Origin: Trametes villosa
Lineage: Eukaryota > Basidiomycota > Agaricomycetes > Polyporales > Polyporaceae
Reading direction: 5' to 3'
Assembly (NCBI GenBank): GCA_002964805.2
Contig: PUDQ02000003.1
Location: forward strand, 1,736,001-1,800,000
DNA: 64,000 bases
A program made the translations under genes and the position numbers. Positions 10,859 through 21,539 of this stretch are shown one piece after another. Below the pieces are notes generated by a model that had not been told where the DNA came from, did not search any database, and saw only the letters and a list, made by a program, of their open reading frames with translations. Position 1 is the stretch's first letter. Every line of letters begins with the position of its first letter.

Positions 10859-12204
10859 ATGCTAGCAGCACGAACGTTCTCCAGCCGCTGTACATTCCCT
10901 ATCACACGCCGCCCACACCTTGCCCAGTTCACTCTCACTCACTCACGGATAGCTTCGGTAACGAACCCTCACGCGCGCAGCTTAGACACCGCGCGGAGAT
11001 ATGCCACGACCGCACAACAAGTAGAGAATACCAATGTCAGCCACTCTAGATTTCTCGCGGAGGCGTCCCACAAAGAGCGGTGGAAGGAGGGCACGGCGGA
11101 GAAGACACCCGGAGACAAGGGGGAGGTCACGAACGAGGACTACGACGACTCCATAACGGACGGGAAGGGTGCGTGCTCCTTCGCATGGATTTTCATCTAT
11201 CCTAATTTTAGCGGCTTAGGGAAGCTATCACCTACGGCGTCCCATCTGTTCAAGCTCATCCTACCGCTAGGTGCGCAGGGGGAGCAACACGGGTCTAAGA
11301 GGCCCAACGTCGAGCCACCGCCCCCGACAGTATTCCTCCTACATCCTTCCCAACCCCTCTCGCACGTGAGCAGGCTCATCCTCGCCTCCCTCGCGCCCTC
11401 GACGCCCGCCGTCTCCTTCCGGAGCGTCACCCCGCGCGGGTACACGATCCAGTGGTCCGACTCGACCGACGTCGCGGACTTCATCCGCGACGCCGCGCGC
11501 ACGCGCCAGTTCACCGTGTGCCTCACCGACCCGGGCGACGACGCGCCGCACACGGAGATCCCCGTCGAGGTGCCCTCGTTCGAAGACCGCACGCGCTTCC
11601 TGCGGCGGCGGTTGGCGACGGTCGAGGACGAGCTCGCACGCATGGAAGACCTGAAGAAGGCGTGCGACGCGGAGGCGCATCGCGGCGCGCGCCGCATGGC
11701 CCTTGGTGGCTTCGGCATCCTCGTGGTGTACTGGGGCGGCGTCGCGCGCCTTACGTTCTGGGACTACGGCTGGGACGTCATGGAGCCCATCACCTACCTC
11801 TCTGGATTGTCTACCGTCATTCTGGGTTATATGTGGTACGTCCTGTTGCGTACGCTATGCACCGAGACGTGCGATTCTGACTGTACCGCGACAGGTTCCT
11901 GATGCGAGGACGCGAGGTGTCGTACTCGTCGATTCTGCACCACTCGGTGTCCGCGAGACGCGAGGCTCTGTACAAGGCGCGCGGGCTGGACATCGACCGC
12001 TGGATGGACCTCGTGAGCGAGGCGAAGAGCCTACGCAAGGAGATCAGCAAGATCGCCGAGGACTACGACGAGCGGCGGTGGAAGGAGCGCGAGGACGAGC
12101 GCGAGGAGGGCGAGCGCAGCCAGGGCGAGGAGGCGAGCGATGCGAAGGAGGCCGAGCGGGAGAATATTGTGTTAGTGAGAGATGGAAAAGAGCGTCCGGA
12201 GTAA
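10859..12204 (+). CDS. MCU: Mitochondrial calcium uniporter pore subunit
   Basis: Three exons (10859-11168, 11220-11835, 11895-12204) join to 411 aa. The N-terminus is Arg/Ser-rich without acids (MLAARTFSSRCTFPITRR...), a typical mitochondrial presequence. The matrix N-domain contains FRSVTPRGYTIQWSDST and CLTDPGDD, followed by a coiled-coil stretch (FLRRRLATVEDELARMEDLK). Two membrane helices follow: GGFGILVVYWGGVARLTFW and TYLSGLSTVILGYMWFLM. Between them is WDVMEPITYL, the fungal form of the W-D-x-x-E-P-x-T selectivity filter (DIME region), with both acidic residues present. A charged C-terminal coiled coil (EAKSLRKEISKIAEDYDERRW) follows. It conducts Ca2+ across the inner mitochondrial membrane. 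Intron 2 interrupts the second helix (Trp codon of GYMW). Confidence 0.93.
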
Positions 12205-12273
12205 TCCCTGTCAATGTGGGCAATTCTATCCTCGCATCAAGATGAGGACCAATGGGACGCGACTCACTGCAAC

Positions 12274-12344
12274 GCATTAATGGGGTAGTGGTAACCTGGG
12301 TCGTTGCCATCGACCCGCCGGGGGTTCGATTCCCCCTTAATGCA
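12274..12344 (+). tRNA. tRNA-Gly (GCC)
   Basis: A 71-nt cloverleaf can be folded by eye. The acceptor stem is GCATTAA/TTAATGC, the D arm contains GGGTAGTGGTAACCT, the anticodon stem is GGTCG/CGACC with loop TTGCCAT (anticodon GCC), and the T arm is GGGGG TTCGATT CCCCC with discriminator A. There is no intron. A TTTTT run at 12362-12366 fits a Pol III terminator. It starts 70 bp after the MCU stop codon on the same strand. Confidence 0.92.
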
Positions 12345-12361
12345 CTCATCTGTCTCATGAA

Positions 12362-12366
12362 CTTTT
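12362..12366 (+). terminator. Pol III terminator of tRNA-Gly
   Basis: A run of five T on the non-template strand, 18 bp after the tRNA 3' end. Confidence 0.55.
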
Positions 12367-12604
12367 TGTCGCATTTGCTTGTAGAGAAACAGCACTTAGT
12401 ACCCAAGTTTCGAAACATGCACTTCAAAGACACCATGAGAGCTCATAAATTATTCGAATTTGAGGGTGTTGTCTGTACGTGGACGTCAGACGTCGACGCG
12501 CCGTTGACGCGAAAGCCGGGTGCAATCATTGAAGTCGCTGTACCACTACATACTAGCCTACATGTCCATGACGATGTGCTGTAACTTGCAAGCCCCAGTT
12601 CTCT

Positions 12605-14504
12605 TCAATTCGTCTCGGCGTGCGTAAACGCGGTGTTGGCGAAGCCGACGCGGCTGTTCGCGGAGTCGAACACGTAGTAGAACCGCTCGAGGAAGGTCAT
12701 GCCGTCGATGAAGTCGAGGCCCGAGCCCGACACGCTGCCGATGTCGTTGATGACGAGGTAGATGTTGCCCGCGGTGCCGCCGATCGCGGAGTTGAGCTGC
12801 AAACGGGTCTCACGGTTAGCATAGAGCGCGAGGAGCGGACGGAAGGCGGACGCACGGCGCGCGGCCAGATCTGGGCGTTCGGAGTGAATTCGAAAGAGTT
12901 CTGCGGGGTGGCGGACGAGTGAGCACGGTGCAGGCTCGGCGCGAGGCCCGGGGGCGCAAACGCACCCCGCCGATGTTGAAGAAGATGCTCTTCAGGTTCG
13001 CGAACTGCTCGGGGGTGATCGTGAGCAGCCCGGTGGTCGGGTCGAGGACGCCGCCCGTGAGGCTTTGGTACGTCGCGAATGCGTCTACAAAGAGCACCCT
13101 TAGCCATGCGCGGTGCACCCTCGATGGGCGTAATAACGCGTACCACTGGCAATGAACAGCAGCGTGGTTCCGGTGTCGGTGATGCCCGCTGTCAAGGGGA
13201 GGATGGTCGGCCCCAGGGGAGAACCGAAGGTGATGGACTGGTCGATCCCGACAAACTGGTTCGCGGGAGACGTCTTCGTGATAGGTCTGTCCGCTCCGAG
13301 TCGTCAGAATTATGTGGGAGGAATACGCGGACGAAAGGTGCGGCTGACACGAAGTTGAGAGGCCCGATAAACTTGCTGGTGTTGATGCCGCCGAAGGTGA
13401 GCTCGCCGTTCACGTTGCCCAGGGTGTCGCCGGTTGGCTCGAAGGAGAAGCTGACGAGGCGCTCGGGAATACTTCCCTGGGCGAAGGCGTTGTCGGTAAC
13501 GGTGGGGATGCAGTTTCCGCCGGGGTTGAGGATGTTGATGAGGAGAGTACCTGCGAGGCACACGAGTCAGCCGCGGTATAAGGCCAGTGGTAGCGGCGTC
13601 CAAACGACATGGTGATGCTTACCGCAAGTCAATTCCTGGGGTCCAAGACTAATATGGACGATAACTGGGTTAGCGGAAGCCGGAGCGAAACGCCCACAGC
13701 AGAGTATTTACCCGAGTATGCCGTCCACGTCGGTGAAGCCGCCCGAGAGTAACGCGGTGCCCATGGATTGCTTCTCGATGACGAGGTCACCGGCGAGCGT
13801 AACTGTGTCGGTCACCTCGAGGCCTACGATTCGCTTCAGCATGCGAACATGAAGCTTGCGGACGTGCGATGAGGCAGCGCACCCGTAACAAACCCGGAGC
13901 CGTACTGGACAGACTGCGGGCGATATCAGTATCGAGTGTCAAATAATGTGGTATAGTCGCCAGGGAGAACATACAACGATGTTGCCCGGCAGACTGGTGG
14001 TAGACAAGGACGGTATGAACGGGTTCTGCAAAGGACGCGAGCCGACCCATGTATTCGAGCTCCCGGTGTCAATGAGAAGAGTGTCTAGCGCAGACGGAAC
14101 CGGTCAGTTCGCTGTTCCAGATAGGTTGACGTACTGCACTCACAGTCTTTTCCGGGGTTACCGACGTGGACCTGAGCGCATACATTAGGTTCTGAATAGA
14201 GCGAGATGGGTTATGTACCCACAGTTGTCACGTAGTCCACGGCTTCGTTCGTCGCAGGAGCATCGTCCACGGTGTTCGCCTGCAATAGGCTCGGTCCTAC
14301 CCTGGTGCCTTTCTGGATCGCCTTCGCCCGTGCGCGGTCGATCTCGAGTAGCTTCAACGCGCCGGTCGCGTTGACGCGGCGCGCAAACGGAAGGGTGACA
14401 GGGGACGCGCTGTTGCGGATATGGAGCGCGGCACCGGGGGCGATGGCGAAGGAAAGGGTGAGAGCGGCGAGGGCCGCGGAGGCGAAACGGAGTCCCGCGA
14501 ACAT
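12605..14504 (-). CDS. Secreted aspartic peptidase 2 (A1, polyporopepsin-like)
   Basis: Minus-strand gene with about eleven exons. It starts MFAGLRFASAALAALTLSFA (signal peptide), then a propeptide (VTLPFARRVNATGA). The mature part has VHVGNPGKD, the first catalytic site TLLIDTGSSNTWVG, the flap SVQYGSGFVT, DGILGLGPQELTCG, and the second catalytic site AGITDTGTTLLFIAS. It closes with FEFTPNAQIWPRA, SAIGGTAGNIYLVINDIG and MTFLERFYYVFD...RVGFANTAF. Most intron positions match those of peptidases 1 and 3. An extra intron follows TTSLPGN (donor gttgta, acceptor gcag before tctgtccag). All key residues are present, so it looks functional. It is secreted and tandem with peptidase 3 on the same strand. 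Confidence 0.88.
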
Positions 14505-16310
14505 CGTGCCGAGGCGCTGAGGGCAGGGGAGACAGTGGGTCGGGTGGGAAGGACGACGGAGATCACGTCCGTGGGCGAGGGTAGAGCGGTCGTACGCCCC
14601 GGCCGCGCTCATATACTGCGTCGCGGATCTCTCATGGGGCGTCGCGGGGGAATGGGAACTGCTTCGCTAGGATGGCGAGTACGGCAAAGGCACACAGGCC
14701 CCTGTCCAGTAGACTATCGGGAGCAGAGCTCTCGTAGCTCATGACGGAAGGCTCGCGAGCAACGCGCATCGATACGTCGCACTCCTACTGGAGAGCGGAG
14801 GCCGCTGCGGTTTGTCCCTGAGCCGGGGTGATGGGTATTCTCATGAATACGCTGTTGCGAGTCGTATGGCAAATCAGGAGGAGTCAGCACGGATACAGTT
14901 GTAGGGCATTTGTCTCACAGGACTGTTCCGAGAAGTCATCGGGAAGTCGGGAAGTCGAGTCGGCAGCGTGCTGTCCCATTCGTGGATTGAATCGCCGACA
15001 TGACATCATACTCTCTTGGACGTGCTTGGGTTCCCGGGCTGCTCGTCGAGGAAAAGCGCAGGTTAGAACGGCACTCGGCGCTGATGCGGCTCGCAAACAA
15101 GACACAGGTTTCTACAGCTGCCGGTCAGATGCCAATGGACTTCAGACATACCAACTCCGCAGTGAAATAACTGACCCGGCGCTATTTGAGGCGACGAATG
15201 GGCGAACCACTCTTCGAAGAAATGACGTAGCCTCGTCCCCCAGGGAGAGCTCTTGCTGCGTCGTCGGAAGTGAGCGTTCCTGGTTAGGCGAGGCTTCCTG
15301 TGGGTTGACGTCGTTCGAGCCTCATGACATAAATATCGCTGGGAACACTTACGAGAGAGGCTAGGTACTGCGGGAGGGCTGGGGCGGCTCCCGCTTCCCG
15401 ATGAGCGACTGAGATCTTAGCTCAACGGCGCACCGACAAGGTGTAGAGCAATTGAACTGAGGGCGGGTAAGTCTCGCTACGGCGGGCTGCAGTCTCGCCA
15501 TAGCACGCCGCGCCTTCAAACTTGAAGGAGTGGAGACATGGATCCAGGTACTAATTAATATTGCGCTCGACCAGGAGGGGGTATAGACGGCCCGAGGAGT
15601 GGCAGTTCCTGGGCCACCGCTCGCATTACTTGAGCTACCTGGATGAGGGCTAAACAGACTCGGATGGCATGCGTCAGGAACGAGTGGGCAGTGCAAACGG
15701 AAAGGAACTCGGATACCACTTTGCCCGATTGCGCATCGCCGGGGCGCCGTCCTTCCCGAGTATATGGCCTGCACAATATCTAGTGTGCCCAGTTCAACGC
15801 TTAACTAGTCGTACTTAAGGTGCTTGAAATAACTCACCTCCATGCTCGGACATCATTGCGCACTCGTCGCGAGCGTAGCGTTCTGTTTATAAAGGAGGTT
15901 TGATACAATAGCATGGCGCATATTTGCAGTGGAGCGTACCTTGGCCGGCTCCCATGTCACTAGATATGTCGAGCCCCGCGCAAGAGGGTCGCACTAGAGT
16001 CGATGTCCGCTTCACGCGGTGTACTGTGGACCTGCAGCCACTACTCGGTCAGCTCGGTGCCGAGGGCCTTGCCGCCTTTGCAGCATGCGGCGGTTGTCAT
16101 ATAGAACCGTACTGCCATCACAGAGGCGTCGGGTGCGCTGCAAAGAGCAGCTTGTGGCTGAAGCTGAAGAGGCGCCACGGTTGCTGGGGTATACCGGGCC
16201 GGAGACGATTTGCGTGATGGAAGCACGTCGGGAGAACGGTCTAGTGAGCATTGGTGGCGGACTCGGTACACATCATGAGAGCAGGAGAAACTACGGAACC
16301 GAGCAGCCCC
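14505..16310. other. 1.8-kb spacer between aspartic peptidases 2 and 3
   Basis: The first 120 bases are the promoter of peptidase 2 on the minus strand. In the rest I see no gene: frames at 14828-15364 (plus), 15361-15774 (minus) and 16019-16333 (plus) lack motifs and splice logic. No repeat or peptidase remnant was recognised. Confidence 0.5.
14609..14617 (-). promoter_or_regulatory. TATA-like box of aspartic peptidase 2
   Basis: The minus strand reads agtatatga about 105 bp before the start codon at 14504, similar in spacing to the TATA element of peptidase 1. Confidence 0.5.
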
Positions 16311-18119
16311 CTAGTTGGTCGTGGCGTCGGTGAACTGCGTGGTCGCAAAGCCGACGCGACTGTTGCCGATGTCGAAGACGTAGTAGAACCGCTCGAGGAA
16401 CGTCATGCCGTCGATGAAGTCTAGGCCTTCACCGCTGAGGCTACCCAGGTCGTTCACGATGAGGTAGATCGAGTCGGGCTGGCCGCCGATGGCAGAATTG
16501 AGCTGTGCGGCGACATTGATCAGCTCCGGGCAGAGCGGAACTGTCGCATGAGTACTTACAGTGCGAGGCCAAATCTGAGCATTGGGAGTGAACTCGAAGG
16601 TCGTCTGTAGCGATGAGACTGTGTCAGACTGTTGTACTTCGGTGCGCTGCACTTTCACGACGCACGTTTCCGATTTGGAAGAACAAGCTCTCGAGGTTGG
16701 CAAACTGGTCTGGGGTAAGTCGGAGGAGGCCAGTGGCGTCATCAGGGACGCCCCCAGTAAGGTTCTGATACGTCGCGAATGCATCTATAAGCGTGCGCTT
16801 CAGCGGTCGTCCTTCGTATCGGTCCACACGAGACGTACCGCTAGCTAGAAGGAGGAGAGTGGTGCCGGTGTCGGTGATGCCGGAGGTAGTCGCGAGAACA
16901 GTCGTACCAGCCGTGCCGTAGGTCACAGCCTGATCGATGCCTACGAAGGTGTTCGCGGGCGATGCGGATGTGATGGGGCTGAGAGGATTCCATCAGGCAA
17001 GCGGACCGTGCTCATGGCGAAGACACGTACACGAATTCCAACGGCCCAGTGAACTTGGACTCGTCGATACCACCGAAGGTCAGCTCGCCGTTTGTGGAGT
17101 CTACCGATTCCGTGGGGGCGAAGGAGATGCCGATCTCGTGCGCGCTGATAAGGCCTTGGCTGAATGCGTTGTCCGTGAGGGTGGGGATGCATTCGTCGAT
17201 GGAGGGGAACAGGGTTCCTGGACGAATCTGTTCACTTGCTGATGAACATGTGCTATAACGCTACGTACCGCATGTGAGGTCTACCGGGCCGATACTGTAG
17301 AAGGAACTCAATGCCCGAACTGCTAATTCACGAAGGGCGAAGAGACGGACCCTATGATCCCGTCGACACCGTCGAAACCCTGGTCTTCCAATGCGGAACC
17401 GATCACCTGATTCTCGACAGCCAGCCCATCTGCGAGAGTGACTGTATCCGTGAAGGCCTCGCCTACGGGCGAGAAGTTTGAGCACATATTTATGTAACTG
17501 CTGTGTCTGACCGAGCGTACCGAAGACAAATCCGGAGCCATAGGTCACCTCCTAAGTCACAGTTAGCAAGTGTGCACGATATGCAGAATTGATGTGCACG
17601 TACGACTAGGTTGACGGTTGTCTTGGATGTTTCAGTACGCACATACGCCTTGCCAGCACCAACCCAGGTATTGGAGCTACCGGTATCGATCAACAGAGAG
17701 TCTGCCAACAAGGATCAGTCGCCGCGGGTCAGAATGGAAGGAACCTTACGAACATTGAGTCGGGGGACTCCCAATCCCAACCTGCATAACGTTGATCAGC
17801 TCGCGAAAGTACTCCGAGGCGGGGCTGGGGCATGGCTACATACCGTCGCGACGTAGTCGACAGCCTGATTCGTCACCGGCGCATCAAAGATTGTCGCACG
17901 AGGGGTGTTTCCCGTACCCGCCTTCGGACGTGCCTTCAAGGCCTTCGCCCTTGCCTGGTCGAGCTTGACGAGGTTGGCGGCTCCCGTGAGATTGAGACGG
18001 CGAGCGATCGGGAGAGTGATGTGCGAAGAGCCCCGCACGGCGAGGGCGTCGCTTGCGTGCGGGAAGCCCAAGGTGAGTGCGAACAGTAGAGCCGAAACGA
18101 GACGAGAAGCAGCTAGCAT
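16311..18119 (-). CDS. Secreted aspartic peptidase 3 (A1, polyporopepsin-like)
   Basis: Minus-strand gene with about ten exons. The signal peptide MLAASRLVSALLFALTLGF is followed by a propeptide (ITLPIARRLNLTGAANLV). The mature enzyme has the catalytic site SLLIDTGSSNTWVGAGKAYV, flap VTYGSGFVFG, DGVDGIIGIGPVDLTCG, the second site GITDTGTTLLLLAS, FEFTPNAQIWPRT, and C-terminus GMTFLERFYYVFD...VGFATTQF. Splice sites mirror those of peptidase 1, for example a small exon carrying VGIGSPPTQ before the first DTGSS exon. No frameshift or lost residue is seen. The protein is presumably secreted and acid-active. Peptidases 2 and 3 are head-to-tail paralogues, while peptidase 1 is inverted and separated from them by MCU and the tRNA. 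Confidence 0.9.
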
Positions 18120-18218
18120 GATGCCTTGGTTGACGTTGGCGAGGGACGGGGATGGCTGGATGGAGAGCCTCGCTGCGTGTCTGATCGCTGCTGGTGAGGC
18201 ATGGCGTTGGTCGGGTTC

Positions 18219-18226
18219 ATATAGGC
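18219..18226 (-). promoter_or_regulatory. TATA-like box of aspartic peptidase 3
   Basis: The minus strand reads ctatatga about 100 bp before the start at 18119, the same arrangement as in peptidases 1 and 2. Confidence 0.5.
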
Positions 18227-18229
18227 GTC

Positions 18230-20240
18230 GTCGAATCCCATCCGACAGGTAGAGGGAAAACTCATCCTGGCCGGAACGACGTACACCACACATACACTCC
18301 CACTACTCAGCCTCGCATTCCAGACCGATGAGGTCATCGGCCATAGCCACCGAAGTCGGCGAGCGTATCGATACGCAATTGATAGCGCCTGCGGTTCTCG
18401 ACATTCGGCTCCCATGTCGAGAGTGTCGGGCGGCTTGAAAAGGAAGACGTAGCAGTCAGCGGCAAGAATCGTGCGTTATCCGAAGCGTATCTCATATCGA
18501 GCGTGAGCAACATCCGCCACTCTCGGTGCCGCAGCCATGCCGCTCAGGAGGGGAAGGCGCGAATGTCGCGATGACATCACACTCCTGTGCGGTCTTCTGA
18601 ATCTGCGCAGCGCACGGGGATACCTCAGGTAGAACCACGGCAGGCACGACTCGGGCCTTGGGAAGCGGATCTACAATGCAACGTTCAAGATGCAAAACCA
18701 TGCGAGCGTAGACAACATGCTGACAGCAGCTCTCACCGATCTTGCAGGACGCCAGCGAGTGCCTGGCTGTCTATGTTCTTTCGTGGCCGAGTTCTTGCTG
18801 ACGCCGTGGAGTCGCGCGCTGTATAGATGGACATCTGTTTGTCATTCCAGCAGGTGCGGCGTAATCGGAACACCGACACACATACATGCGTGTCTTCGAC
18901 GCCGACAATCCGGAAGCGGGGTTCCGCTTGCCGTCAAATTGCACAGGAGAGCTTGGACCTGTTCATCGCCTGCAGATACCGCAGTCACGCCGTACGGCCA
19001 CAAAACTGGGTGCTGATGGCTGAACCCGGCGGGCGGTCCATCTATTCAACATCTGCTTCGTACGCAAGCATCGTGGATGCGCCTATTTTACATATGAAAG
19101 CAAAGAGGGGGATTAGATCGAAGGAGCGGATAGTAAATTCTCCTTACCTAGATAACTAACTCTCAGTACTGTTCCCCAGCCACTTCCCCCACATGGCCGC
19201 GGTCCAGGACAGGACCCACACTTAAAAGCCATCCCTACAGCCACAGACTAGTTTAGCCGTCGCCTCTCGAAACAGATGGTAGAACTGCACCGCAGTCGTC
19301 TGGCGTCAATGCAAAGTGCTTCAAAGCATGGTAGAAAGCGGCGAGTGTCTGAAGCGAGATGGACGTCTGGAACGGCGGCGAATAGTTCATATACTCGACT
19401 AGGGACCCTGAAGCATAGGCAGCCGCGCAAAGTGCGGCGCGGTCGTAGCCAGGGTATACCTCCTAGACGCCAGATCGAAAGAGAGCCCGAACCGAGAGTC
19501 ACGTCGAGGTATCGACGGAGGCTAATGAGTCGAGTATTCGGCCTGTGCTGTGAACGCGTGCGGCCGACAGTAATGGTGCGGCGGTTAGGTAGTTCATGCG
19601 GAGTGCGGCCTGGTTCGAATTCGTTATCACGCGGAGTTGTTACGAGTATAGCTGGCGTGAGCGGCGAGCGGCGCGTAGTAGAAGCCAAGGAGGCTGGCGT
19701 ATATTCATGCAGGGCAATCCGAGACGACAAGGAGAGCAAGTCGAACATCGCCATCACGCAACGGCGGTCGCCTTCAGCCAGAGATGAGAGCGAGATTGGA
19801 GCGAGAGAGCGAGGATGGGAGAACTGGAAGCCTCGGAGGCGCCCTTGCCGAGGAAGGCTGCTTCCACGTGGCTGTACTTGCGCTTTCTAAGGAGTTTGAT
19901 GTAGATATAAGCAGCGTTAGACTAAAGGTTATCTGTCCTTGTGATGTCGGAGTTAATAACTTGAAGAACGAGTTCAAACCGCGTCACGTACAAACGTCTC
20001 CCTCTTGACACGGTGTAGGCTCGCCCAGATACTATTCTCCGCCCTCCCTAGAGCGTTACATAGAGATACAATTAGTTTAATGATGCATATTCACTCCATC
20101 CTACTCACAAGCATACCGTTCTTTACTACACTTGAGACCTGAGAATGGCCCGGATGGTGGTGGCCCAGTCGGTGAGATCAAACATTTATCGACATGAGTG
20201 GTGATTCAAGAAACAAAGAACATACTTCCTAGAGGGATAA
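18230..20240. other. Spacer holding a decayed dioxygenase fragment
   Basis: About 2 kb between peptidase 3 and FAD monooxygenase A. The only structure I can support is the TauD-like fragment at 19245-19405 and its 3' flank at about 19100-19160. The rest (18300-19090 and 19420-20240) contains open frames without motifs. Confidence 0.5.
19245..19405 (-). pseudogene. Decayed copy of the TauD/GBBH-type dioxygenase gene
   Basis: The minus strand reads VEYMNYSPPFQTSISLQTL, then AAFYHALKHFALTPDD. After a one-base frame change it reads AVQFYHLFREAT. This lines up with VEFINYSPPFQ, LSLQTPAAFYPALKRF, MLDDPAVQFEYLLREGD in the intact gene at 46467-47771. The catalytic N-terminal part and the last 60 codons are missing. 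Similarity resumes beyond the stop: 19100-19160 resembles the 3' flank of the intact gene at about 46400-46460 (for example gaaggagcggatag against gaaggagcagatag). The fragment lies downstream of FAD monooxygenase A in the same orientation as the intact TauD gene lies downstream of monooxygenase D. Confidence 0.75.
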
Positions 20241-21443
20241 TTATGCGTCTAAAGCAGCTTCAGCGTCCTTGAAAGCCTGAGCCAAAGAGTGAGGAGTATC
20301 GGGACCGAAGACCATCTCCGAATTCTTGAAGGTGACGGCTGCAAACTTCTCCCCCCTCGCAAACATCTCCTTCTCGAACCCAGCGACCGCAGCCTCCATC
20401 CCCTCCCGTCCCAGGCCCTTCGACACCGCATCCGCTAGCGCGAGCGCCAGCTCAATGCCGTCCTGCATCGCGAGGTTCGCGCCCGCGCCAGCGAAAGGAC
20501 CCATGAGGTGAGCGGCGTCGCCGATGACGGTCACGCCGGGCTTGTGTTCCCAGCGATGGCCGATGGGCAGGTAGAAGAGAGGCCGCACGTATATTGCGTT
20601 CTCGTCCGCCTGTTCGATGAACTTCTGGATCCACCGCGCCCTGTTGGGGTAGATCTCGAGCAGGACCTTCTTCGCCTCCTTCGCGTCGCGCGGAAGAGTC
20701 CATTCGAGCGGGGCGCGGTGCCACAGGTACGCGCGGATACGCCCGTCCCCGTTACGCTGAAGCGCGATATCTGTCCCGTCCTGGGCGATGTAGCAACTGC
20801 CCTTGCCGACGCCGTCGCATATGTCGCGGTTCTCTGGAAGAGCCGCGACGGCGGGCGCAAGCGAGAGCTCGGCACCCGTGACGTTGAGGTAGATAGGGAC
20901 CGCGGAGGAGACGAGGGGGCGAATGCGGGAGTGTGCGCCGTCGGCGCCGACGACGAAGTCCGCCACGGTCACCAGGCCATTCGCGAAGGTGAGCTCGTGC
21001 TGGCCGTCTTCGAGCGGCCGGATGGACGTGAGGGCGTGGCCCCACTTCACCGACTCCTTGGGCACGGCATCCAGGAGGAGTTCGCGCAGGATGCGGCGGT
21101 CGATCTCCGGGCGCGCCTTGGTGAGGTCACCCGTGAGCGGGTCGATGTGGGCCTCCTCGCGGTGGAGGACGGGCACGCCGTCTCTGCCGCAGACCTTGGT
21201 CTCCTCGGCGTCGCGGCGCGAGTGCCGCCGGAACGCGTCTTCGAGGCCGTTCTCGCGCAGGGCGCGTTGGCCCGAGTGCCATTCGAGGTCGAGCATGCCG
21301 CCGAGGTGGGCGCGCGAGTTGCTGTCGAGCTCGCGCTCGTAGAGCACGGCGGGAATGCCGCGCTTGATGAGGGTGAGGAGAACGACGAGCCCGGCTGGGC
21401 CGCCGCCAACGATGGCGATGCGAGGGCTGGACGTGGCGGACAT
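20241..21443 (-). CDS. TetX-like FAD-dependent monooxygenase A
   Basis: A single uninterrupted exon of 400 aa. It is a class A flavoprotein monooxygenase (PF01494 type). The Rossmann GxGxxG motif is at the N-terminus (IAIVGGGPAGLVVLLTL), followed by the Glu of YERE that binds the ribose. The middle DG motif is FVVGADGAHSRIRPL, and the C-terminal GD motif is VTVIGDAAHLMGPFAGAGAN. PEIDRRILRELLL and the GDAAHLM.PFAG signature resemble the TetX group. It uses NADPH and O2 to hydroxylate a small substrate; the substrate cannot be read from sequence. The start MSATSSPRIAI matches the paralogues, so the open frame further upstream is ignored. A TATA box lies 90 bp upstream. It is divergent from monooxygenase B, and the lack of introns is unusual in this genome. 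Confidence 0.92.
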   Translation of the reverse strand: MSATSSPRIAIVGGGPAGLVVLLTLIKRGIPAVLYERELDSNSRAHLGGMLDLEWHSGQRALRENGLEDAFRRHSRRDAEETKVCGRDGVPVLHREEAHIDPLTGDLTKARPEIDRRILRELLLDAVPKESVKWGHALTSIRPLEDGQHELTFANGLVTVADFVVGADGAHSRIRPLVSSAVPIYLNVTGAELSLAPAVAALPENRDICDGVGKGSCYIAQDGTDIALQRNGDGRIRAYLWHRAPLEWTLPRDAKEAKKVLLEIYPNRARWIQKFIEQADENAIYVRPLFYLPIGHRWEHKPGVTVIGDAAHLMGPFAGAGANLAMQDGIELALALADAVSKGLGREGMEAAVAGFEKEMFARGEKFAAVTFKNSEMVFGPDTPHSLAQAFKDAEAALDA

Positions 21444-21529
21444 TGGTTCTAGGGGTGTATGGGAAATCGAAGTCACGGTGTTTGCGGAGGAGTGCTGTAT
21501 GCTGCAGCAGCTCCTCTCGACACAGACGT

Positions 21530-21537
21530 CTTTATAC
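21530..21537 (-). promoter_or_regulatory. TATA box of FAD monooxygenase A
   Basis: The minus strand reads gtataaagacgtctg. The TATA element is about 90 bp before the ATG and is followed by an ACGTC motif that recurs near the TATA elements of monooxygenases C and D. Confidence 0.5.
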
Positions 21538-21539
21538 CA

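Noticed and set aside
19560..19640. Possible tRNA (ggttcgaattc resembles a B box)
   Set aside because: No matching T stem, acceptor stem or anticodon arm can be folded.
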